Positions 55,415-64,000 of a stretch of DNA of 64,000 nucleotides are shown here, piece by piece. The stretch spans positions 558,001-622,000 of the forward strand of contig JAEUBA010000007.1 of the NCBI GenBank assembly GCA_018257865.1. The letters run 5' to 3'. A program made the position numbers and the translations under genes. The number at the start of each line of letters is the position of its first letter. Within the stretch, counting starts at the first letter, position 1. This DNA comes from Stereocaulon alpinum. Taxonomy: Eukaryota > Ascomycota > Lecanoromycetes > Lecanorales > Stereocaulaceae. The notes under the pieces are model-generated. The model did no database searches. It was given only the letters and a program-made list of their open reading frames with translations, and was not told where the DNA came from.

Positions 55415-58034
55415 ATCTTGGTGGGGTCATTGGTCAGACATTTGAGGTGGCCCCGGAAACTGGGAATGCAGTAGGAGATGCTTGAGTTGGGTGTGAGCCT
55501 CTTAGTATTGTAGATTGACAGTAAGTAGGTGCAATATGGCTGGAACACGAGTATCAGATGCTGAAAGATGTGAAACCCAACGCTAGCCCCGTTGGGGAAC
55601 ATCTCTTGGCTTTGACATCTCCGATGCCTCGGGGTATCCTCCCCTGAAAGCCCCCTTAGGACCAAGTACTGCCTATTCTCTGCCATTCTAGAAGAGCATC
55701 TGTTCAGGAAGGTCCATTGCAAACTTCTTGTAAAAACCAACGAATGTCAAGATTCCACCTCGGTACCCGTTAAAGTGGGGCAGTATTAGCATAGCCAAAG
55801 CCCAGAATTGTCAAATAGGCTCACCAATATCTTCCAACATAATTGCGATACCATGACCGATTTAACATATTCAATCGAGTATTCTGGCTACGAATTGCTA
55901 AAGTATGACAATATCAGGATTGGAGCGCATTGAAGTCAACAGCCATTACCCAGTGTCAATCTTCTGAATAGGACTGTCAGGACCTGCCCCTTCTAACCTG
56001 CTTGATCGATATGAGATTCTTTGGAGGGAGTCTAGAACGGCAATACAATTCGACTCATCAAGGATATGTGGAGAGCACCTGATTGTTGTGGATCTTGAAA
56101 CTGAGATGCATGCCAGCCTACGGACGGGTCTGACTTCGTCCATATCCCAGTCTTTAGGTCCACAAACATGCATCTGGCAGTTATCGAAAGCCAGACAGTG
56201 TACGTCAATCAGTGCAGGGATCAGTTCTATGTATTGCTTGCTTTGTTTTCGCCGCGTATTGCCCGTACTTCCACCCCTTCACCCCTGCTGGGATCGTGAG
56301 ATCCGCCAGGCCCGATCTAAGTCTTACGATGACCCACTGCACCCAGTGTTAAGCTGGTAATCGTGCAGGATATCACATCTAGTGGTAGCGCTGCCAACAA
56401 GTTCATGCTTGCCCGTTTTATAGCTATACGTCTTGTTTGTCACTTACCACCTCAATTGCCAATTATCAACATTGTTAATGCTTCGGTCTGAATGAGCCTT
56501 TTCCGTCGCTTTCACTGTTCTTCTTTCCCTCAATGTTTCTTCAAAAGGGTTCGCCTCAGCAGATGCCCTGCTTCACATTCGTCATGAATTATACATAAGC
56601 TCAACTACGGAAGCCTGCAGAGGGCCTAGCAGCGACTATGGGTTTTTCCCACTCAAGCCTCTTACAGTTGGACTAACTAATCTCCGAGAGTTGTAGAATG
56701 TTGCGAAGCTCTCTTGTACGGCTTGTTCAGCAATAGGCATGAGGTGCAGGAGATGTATCGGAAATACAATACGCTGTCAGCACCGTTTCTGAATTCGATA
56801 ATGTCGTAGTTTGACCATTTCCAATCTCCGGGTGGGACAATTCTGCCTTCCATCCTACTGTTGAAGAACTTTACAGCGCTTACAGCAAATGACCTGAGAT
56901 TGACGACCTATGTTTTCGGCCTAAGCTCCTGGATGAAGTTTCTGTAAGACATGCAAGGACGAGGTTGTCGACTGCCTTTACTCAACCCGATCCTTCGTTG
57001 CTGATTGTCAAATCCTTCGATGAGGAATCCACAAAGGCAGAGATTTCAAGGGAGATAATCTTCCGCTATAAGAAGGGCGTGAAGACGTCGAAACTCTCTC
57101 GATTCTGCTTGGATACGTTTGGGGTTGTCGTTATCTATGTGGAGACTATCGGACGATTCACGGCCTATTAGAATAAGTTGATACCATATAGATAGAAGAG
57201 ATTATTTCGGTGAGATGTGCGGTGGGTGAATGTGTATTGATAGATCTCGTAGGGCAGCGAAATGACTGAGCTAGACAATTAGTACAATCCTTTACTCTTT
57301 GAAGGCGGCTTTGCGTCCATCTTTGCGCTGGATACGTTAAGGGTCTAAACCATCTTGCTATCTCGCTCAATAGCTCTCGTGTATGTTTGTAGAATAGTAT
57401 CGGAAGTTTCGGAACAATGACACCTAATGGTATGTCGCCTTAGAATTTGAGGAAATGGAAGCACCCAGAGCAGATATCTAGTGCGTCGGTGCTGTGCTAA
57501 AGTTTAGTAACAGTCAGATCTATCAGTATGAACTCTGTATTCGCACGTAAACGTAGTCTCCCGGACGGATTCCTGGTCTCAGTATCCCCCACCAGCTCTA
57601 AATTGACCCCACTGGCAATCATTGATTGGATTTGGACCACCTTATCGTGCCTTAAAGAAGTCACTGCAGCATCGGATAGGATTCGTTTCGACTGAAGCGA
57701 GTCAATGTCCAAGATTGGAAATGTTTTGGGGGCGCTAGCATTATCTCTGGGATTAGCTTCCGTTAGGGTTGGTCGCCTTTCAGGAGAGATGATGAATTCT
57801 GTTTTCCGAAACACCACGTACCGTTCACGACAACAGAGCTCTACCGACTCATCCATTCTCCCAGGCACCGAACTCTACGGCGAGATTGTTTACCAAAGCT
57901 GTTGCCGGCATTGGTATGGCTTCAAGGCCTTGATGAGGTAGCCGACGCAGACGCCTGAAGCGCTTGGTGCCACGAGTGAGCTGGGGACCTCATTGTTCAC
58001 TCGAGTACTTTGATGATACTCATTGACGTTCGCT
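55415..58034. other. Largest gene-poor stretch
   Basis: About 2.6 kb between two divergent genes (DUF1746 on minus, MNN9 on plus). Only short, overlapping frames are present. The longest (57497-57868, minus) shows no domain. I see no repeat or RNA gene. It may contain decayed sequence. Confidence 0.45.
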
Positions 58035-59229
58035 ATGACTCTTCCAAGGTCTTTACGGCGGACGAGTCCTATTACGTTGGTGTTAGCTGGACTACTCGCA
58101 ATCGGCTTCCTCGTATTCATCATCTCCCCGTCTTCGAACAGCGACACCGTCTCGACTGCTAAGCGAAAATTTACGAATGCTGCTTCCCACCCTCTATCTC
58201 CTCCTACCGCTCCCTTCGTCAAACAAGACACCTCTGTGGAAGCACGGAATAAACCACCACCCGTCGTCCACTACCATCTCAACAATGTAACGACCACTGC
58301 CGACCCTATTACCAACGAAGAGACCGTCCTCATTCTTACACCCCTCGCCCGCTTCTATCAAGGATATTGGAATAACCTTCTCGCGCTCTCGTACCCACAT
58401 CACCTGATTGCGCTCGGCTTCATTATTCCCAAAACGAAGGAGGGCAATGCAGCGACTCTGGCTCTCCAAGCAGCTATAGCAAGCACGCAGACTGGTCCCG
58501 AGGCCAAGAGGTTTGCCAGTATTATCATAATGCGCCAGGACTTCGATCCGCCACTACAATCACAGGATGAAGCAGAGCGCCACAAAAAAGAGAATCAGAA
58601 GACACGCCGAGCTGCAATGTCTCGAGCTCGGAACTCCCTGCTTTTCACCACTATTGGACCCTCTACGTCCTGGGTCCTCTGGCTGGACGCTGATATCGTC
58701 GAGACACCTCCTACGCTAATCCAAGATATGGCAAGCCATGACAAGCCTGTTATCGTCCCTAATTGCCTCCAGCGATTTACTAACGGAGAAGGCAAAGCCG
58801 ATACGAGGCCCTACGATTACAATTCATGGCAAGACAGCCAACAAGCTGCAGACATGGCGGCAAACATGGCTCCTGATGATATTATACTTGAGGGGTATAA
58901 TGATATGGCAACATATCGAACGTTGATGGCTATGACGGCAGATAAATCCGACGGCAGGAACACAAAGGCTATAATACCACTGGATGGTGTTGGAGGAACA
59001 GCACTGTTGGTCAAGGCCGAAGTACATCGGGACGGTGCCATGTTCCCACCATTCGCCTTCTATCATCTGATGGAGACCGAGGGTTTCGCGAAAATGGCGA
59101 GAAGGTTGGGATGGGGCTGTTGGGGACTGCCAAATTACTTCGTAAGTGCCCCTAGAGCTAAAGCTCTTCAGGACATCGGGCTCGGCAATTGCTTATACAA
59201 AAATTCAGGTCTACCATTACAACGAGTAG
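58035..59229 (+). CDS. MNN9: Mannan polymerase subunit MNN9-type mannosyltransferase
   Basis: Exons 58035-59141 and 59209-59229 give 375 residues. The last exon is only 21 nt and encodes the conserved ending VYHYNE. Residues 1-35 contain an N-terminal signal-anchor (TSPITLVLAGLLAIGFLVFI), so the protein is a Golgi type II membrane enzyme. The Anp1/Mnn9 catalytic domain shows ETVLILTPLARFYQGYWNNL, RQDFDPPLQSQDE, RRAAMSRARNSLLFTTIGPS and the metal-binding DxD in WVLWLDADIVETPPTLIQDM. VIVPNCLQRFTNG and LDGVGGTALLVKAEVHRDGA follow. The enzyme extends the alpha-1,6 mannan backbone on N-glycans. DPM2 earlier in the window belongs to the donor side of mannosylation. Confidence 0.96.
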
Positions 59230-60386
59230 TCTACAGCGTTGAATTGGTTGTCTGTTTCACATATGAGGTACCGTCTCTCACCTTGGGATTGTCGCTTCAC
59301 CTATGGGGAGCAAATGTTTATATGCGGAAGCATGGCGGTACAAGGCGTTATACTGGGCCAAGGAAAGCCCCATGTAAAAAGGCTTTTTGTGTATGTTATA
59401 CCATTTGGGAGGAAACGCAAATACTAGACGTGCAGGAATAATCTTGGTTCAAGCTCAACATTACCTCTCTGATACTGCTATAGTTGTATCTTAACAGTGG
59501 ACTTGCGATGGATATTGCGCTCAATTCAGCAGCTTATCCTGAATCGCGTCTCTAACACACGAACGCGTTGTATCATAGGACTCTTCCAAGGAATAACATA
59601 GCTGTGAAACGTCTTGAAGCGCGCTGCTTCAGCTGTGATATTGACCGATTTATTTGGCTTTGGTTGTATTGATCTGCACAGTAATGTCGCTGGTGTGAAT
59701 CACACCCCACAGTCGTCGTAACCACTCATTTCTAGAGTAGCCGCGTAGAGGTCTATAAGCATCGCCAAGATCTACGCAGATTGCGGCCAAGAATAAAAGA
59801 CTTTAGCCGACATGGAGGCCATATGGAGCTTGGCGAAGCCTTGGGGGTGAGGGATCAAGGACGGTGACAGCGCAGACTGCTTGGATGCTCGCGTAGGGGA
59901 TGAGCAGACGGGGGTGTATGTATGGGTGATCTGTCACACGACAGCGATGGTAGCGCGAGGCAAGAAATGGCAGAGATGGGTGGGGAGCCAGTGGTTTGCC
60001 ATCCCCTAATCTATTTCAGTACAGAGCGGCGATCTTCAATGGGCTACTACTAGGGCTAGGTAATCACGGCTAATCTCATTGAAGTGCCAACGCTAGTGGG
60101 GCCCGAGTCCCCCTGGATTTCTGCACAACCCTTCCTTGCCTTCCCCCGATTTTTCCACCTTCATCAACGACCACTTCTTCTCTCTTCATTCTTGATTCTT
60201 GTCCGCTCACTCGTTACGCGGTTACTACTTCTTTACTAATCACACACACCATCGTCATTCTCTCAACCTTTCAATTGCTCGCACTCACACTCTCGCTCCA
60301 TTAACGACCCCATAAACAAACAACAGAGGAGAGCATTGCTCCTTTAATACCTTAACGACCCACCCACCACTAGCACTACCGCCACA
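59230..60386. promoter_or_regulatory. Promoter and pyrimidine-rich leader of the GH72 gene
   Basis: About 1.16 kb. Its last 250 bp (from about 60120) are strongly C/T-rich, typical of highly expressed fungal cell-wall genes. No other gene is seen. Confidence 0.55.
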
Positions 60387-61930
60387 ATGAGAGGCATCAC
60401 TGCAATGGCACCCTTAGCAGTCGCTCTCGGGGCCACTGCTACATCTGCTAGCGCTATCCCAGAGAACATGATCCCCTCATACTTCAAGCGGGCTTCTTCG
60501 CTTCCACAAGTCACTGTGAAAGGCAATGGTACGAGCGTCTCACCTCCTTCCAACAACATGCATACTAACACCTTTTAAAAGCTTTCTTTGCCGGTTCCTC
60601 GCGATTCTACATTCGCGGTGTCGATTATCAGCCAGGTAAGGCGTGCATCCCTATTTGCCACAAGTTTCAACACTGATCGAATCTTCAGGCGGTTCGTCGG
60701 ACGCCGTGGACCCGATCGCTGATGAAACCACCTGCAAACGTGACATTGTAGAGTGAGCATAAGACCCTCGTCTCATGACTTTACAAATCTTAATGCAATG
60801 TTGACAGGTTCCAAAAACTAAAGATCAATACCGTTCGTGTCTACACGGTCGACAACAGCGCAAATCATGACGCTTGCATGACAGCACTTGCAAATGCTGG
60901 TATATACCTGGCCCTGGACCTCAATACTCCCAAGTACTCCATCAATCAGGCCTCCCCAGCAAACTCGTACAACTCCGTATACTTGCAAAGTCTCTTTGCC
61001 ACCATCGATGCATTTCAAGGCTATAGCAACACCCTACTATTCTTCTCTGGAAACGAAGTCATCAACAGCGTTTCGACCACTAGCGCCGCACCATATGTCA
61101 AAGCCGTCACTCGTGACTTGAAACAATACATTGGCAACCGCAAATACCGCCCAATTCCCGTTGGCTACTCCGCCGCTGATATCGATGACAACCGTGTCGA
61201 GACCGCCCACTACATGAATTGCGGAACCGATGACGAGCGCAGCGATTTCTTCGCGTTTAACGACTACTCATGGTGCGACCCCTCCACCTACTCGACCTCC
61301 ACATGGCAACAAAAGGTTCAGGCCTTCAGCAACTACTCTATCCCTATCTTCCTCTCGGAATACGGCTGTGTCAAAACTACCCGTAAATTTCAAGAAGTTG
61401 CAACCCTCTACGGCAGCCAAATGACCGCTGTTTACTCTGGCGGGCTTGTTTACGAGTACAGCAAGGAGGGCACTGCTGCTCCCCAGAACCAGTATGGCCT
61501 TGTTGCGATCAGTGGTAGCAGCGTCTCAGAGCAAACCGACTTCAGCGCGCTGCAATCCGCTTTCCAGGGTACCCCCCTCCCAACTGGCGACGGAGGCTAC
61601 AAATCCAGCGGCTCTCCCAGCATCTGCCCCACTAAATCTAGCACTTGGTTGGTTAGTGGTGACGCTTTGCCCGCTATGCCACCAAAAGCTAGCGCATTCT
61701 TCAAGAACGGCGCTGGCAAAGGACCTGGTCTCTCTGGAGCTGGCTCTCAGGATGTCGGTGCTGAGAGCCCTGGAACTGCGACAGCAGGTAGTGGACAGGC
61801 TACTGCAACTGGTGGATCGGGCACTTCTACGTCCGTCGCAGGTGGCCGTCCTGCAGATTTCTCAATGGGTCCTTTGGCTTGCGGGCTAGTTGTCTTGCTT
61901 TCTTCGTTCGTGGGTGCGACGCTGCTCTAG
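60387..61930 (+). CDS. GPI-anchored 1,3-beta-glucanosyltransferase (GH72)
   Basis: Four exons, 60387-60528, 60582-60635, 60689-60752 and 60808-61930, give 460 residues. A signal peptide (MRGITAMAPLAVALGATATS) is followed by the GH72 domain: SSRFYIRGVDYQPGG, KLKINTVRVYTVDNSANHDA and the two catalytic Glu motifs TLLFFSGNEVINSVSTT and IPIFLSEYGCVKTTRKF. GGLVYEYSKEGTAAPQNQYG is also typical. There is no C-terminal X8/CBM43 Cys-rich module; the domain is followed by a Ser/Gly/Thr-rich region and a hydrophobic end (LACGLVVLLSSFVGATLL) that fits a GPI signal. The enzyme cuts and rejoins beta-1,3-glucan chains in the cell wall. It is a member of the Gas/Gel/Phr family without the X8 domain. Intact. 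Confidence 0.95.
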
Positions 61931-62775
61931 ATGGAACGGCCCGGCTACAAATCTGGCTGTAAAGATCTTTCAAACGGCAATAAGCATAGAGGTTTTCGCC
62001 TTTTCTTAGTATGACATGCTTCTTATAGGGTCAATGTTATTGCCCTTCCTTACAGTAGATTGGATGGTCTGTTGGTTTTAGCTATGTTCATACTCGAAAT
62101 TAAAAACAGGTTTTGCTGGCATCATTGATCAATATGTGATTTCACAAGCAGCGGGTCCTTGCCAAGTAAATCAGATTCTCACAAATCTATTACATAGGAT
62201 AGTTTCTTCCTCCTAGCCCGTCCCTTCTCATTGTCCGTTATCCTTCTCTGGTCGACCAGTCCATGTGTCCCTTGGTGGGCATCAGTCTCTTCTTTCACTC
62301 AACTCTCCACCACTTCGTTCCTAGCTCCATCGGCTTTTTGACGTTGATTGAGCGGTGAAACGAAGGAATTCTAGAGTGTGCGGTTGAGAAGTGTGAACCA
62401 TTGGCCTTTCGTTGAGCTAAAAGTGCGACATGAGATGAGGATTTGGAGCACGCAAGTATCGATTTCTGAGCATTTGGAGCAAGAAGTGTGATGTTTGTTG
62501 GATGCTGGAGCAACAAGTGTAAGGTGTGTTAGGGTATTGGGGCAATGAAGTGACGCATGCATGGATAATTGAAGGACGGAATCCTTGAATTCTCGAAATG
62601 CTCGAATGCATCTACCTTCATGGTCTGACATTCATGGCTTTGGCAGTGAACGGTCCTACAGAGAAGCTCACAGGATGTCTGGACTCCGGCAGAATATCTT
62701 ATACGATGATAAAGGGCATGTACAAAGTCGATGGAGTGGAGCCAAAGGGTATCACAAACACAAAAAGCATGCCGA
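61931..62775. other. Tail-to-tail intergenic region
   Basis: About 850 bp between convergent genes. No gene or repeat recognised. Confidence 0.45.
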
Positions 62776-64000
62776 TCACTCCGGCAAACCTCTCATAACA
62801 CCTTCGAATGCCAGCAATGCCATGGCGTTGGCCGGGAAAGCTCTCAGAAAGCAAGGCAAAAAGCCTCTCCAGAACCCTCTTGGCCCATCTCTTCGCCATA
62901 TCTCTCTAGCCGCGTCTTTCCATCTAGGAAACCGTCTTTCTCCGTCATTCAAAGACCCACCCAATGGATCTGTCATAATGCGTTGCTTGACAACATCGGA
63001 AGGGTATGCAGTAAGCCAGAAGACCTGAGCTGAGAGGCCACCGGCCCAGAAGTTGATAGCAGGAGTAGAAAGGTTCGTGGAAGTGGAGAGAAGGCGAGTG
63101 AAGACGTCGTAAGACCCCCACCAAAAGAAGAAAAAGGAGCGGAAGATGAGTGTCGCTGAGAGGCCGTGGTAGATTCCGGCTACGCCGTGGGCGCGCAACT
63201 AGAGTGCGACGCGTGAGTCAGCTTGAGCTTTTGGCAATTGTAATGGGCGACGGAAAATGCTACTTACTATCTTCTTGCTGCAATCGATTGGACCCTTGTA
63301 CAGCCGTTGGTTCTTATCGGCAGCATATTGCACTTGTAAACGAGCTTTTATATGTTCGACCGGCGCCGCTATGAAGCTGACGGTGGCGCCAGCCATCACC
63401 CCAGCAATTGCATGGCCCATTGTGGGAAGCTTGGTCGCTACCTCCTCCTTGGTGGTGCCGATTTTGTGTATTGAGGCTCGTGTAAGAGCTATGAACGAGG
63501 GACTAGAGAAAACGTTTTCGCGTAGTATCCGGCGATAGAACGTAAGAGATCCGAGCATTCTAGGCGTTATGTAAGTCGCGTATTGTCAATGAACTTAGTT
63601 GGGAGGAATACATAGAATCCATAAACATCCATCCTATCAGCGGCGGAGTGGCACCCTTGTATAGGCCTCTCGCGCCTTCATTCTTTAATGTTTGTACAAG
63701 ACAATCGAGTGGCCCTTTGAATTGGACCCGTTCACTGGTTTGCAGCCGGACTTTGATGGTATCGAATCTGGAGACTTTCAGTATGGTCGCATTGCTCCTC
63801 TCCCGGATGCGAGTGAAAAACATACGGGTGGCCAACTGTGAGAGCATTTTAGTTTGACCCAATGCGACCAAGACTAGATGATCGTACCACTCAGCTTTGC
63901 AATACCAGAGAAGACACCGGCCACGAAGCCCTTATAGTTCTTGTGCTGTATGCTCCGTGCAGGCTGCCCCTGTCCAAGTGCTTCATTGCTTGCATGCTTG
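62776..64000 (-). CDS. Mitochondrial carrier protein (5' end outside window)
   Basis: Five exons are visible: 64000-63888, 63835-63826, 63767-63612, 63559-63268 and 63198-62776. The second is only 10 nt. Joined, the first carrier motif reads SVGHPFDTIKVRLQTSERV, which needs the micro-exon to be correct. The second repeat has PVEHIKARLQVQYAADKNQ and the third AYPSDVVKQRIMTD, the three P-x-D/E-x-x-K/R signatures of the family. Other parts are GLYKGATPPLIGWMFMDS and GFWRGFLPCFLRAFPANAMA. Such carriers exchange metabolites across the inner mitochondrial membrane. The composition resembles the YMC1/carnitine/ornithine group, but I cannot name the substrate. The first residues lie beyond the right edge. 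Confidence 0.93.

Overview
The window is nuclear DNA of a filamentous ascomycete (Pezizomycotina). The evidence is 50-75 nt introns with GTAAGT-like donors and CTAAC/CTGAC-like branch sites, a Ste2-type alpha-pheromone receptor, Mnn9 and GH72 cell-wall enzymes, and many Ser/Pro-rich fungal proteins. Dothideomycetes is my best guess for the class, but this is inference. I found no rRNA, tRNA, CRISPR array or viral gene. Genes lie on both strands without operons and most are interrupted by introns, so the coordinates given span all exons and the exons are listed in the text.

Layout. 1-9.5 kb: splicing factor CWC22 (cut by the left edge), DPM2, a decayed RRM-like gene, 6-phosphogluconolactonase, a Cys-rich hypothetical and a BTB protein. 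9.9-12.4 kb: an AidB-type acyl-CoA dehydrogenase with a nonsense codon near its start, and a 345-bp MITE 47 bp upstream of its ATG. 13.9-25 kb: a small CxxC protein, a possible augmin-like protein, a coiled-coil protein, the divergent pair NTH1 / FAM32A-like splicing factor, and a large disordered protein. 26-32.5 kb: STE2, a BRCT gene broken by five in-frame stops, and a cAMP-receptor-like GPCR. 33.9-39 kb: RNA exonuclease REX3 divergent from an Lpl1-type lipase, then a secreted protein. 40-46.3 kb: three neighbouring single-pass membrane glycoproteins (a broken Cys-rich one, a pepsin-like one with a frameshift, an intact kelch one). 46.7-55.4 kb: polyamine-oxidase-like flavoenzyme, a membrane alpha/beta-hydrolase with an altered nucleophile, PP2A methylesterase and a DUF1746 membrane protein. 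58-64 kb: MNN9, a GH72 glucanosyltransferase and a mitochondrial carrier cut by the right edge.

Functional themes. Mannosyl donor synthesis and mannan/glucan assembly (DPM2, MNN9, GH72), RNA processing (CWC22, FAM32A-like, REX3), DNA repair (NTH1, BRCT remnant) and sensing (STE2, cAMP-receptor-like GPCR, surface glycoproteins).

The most notable observation is that housekeeping genes are intact while several accessory genes are broken. In three loci the stops sit in otherwise continuous frames and can each be explained by one C-to-T change (CGA to TGA, CAA to TAA, CAG to TAG). This suggests RIP-like or deamination-driven decay, and it is an inference that needs homologue alignment.
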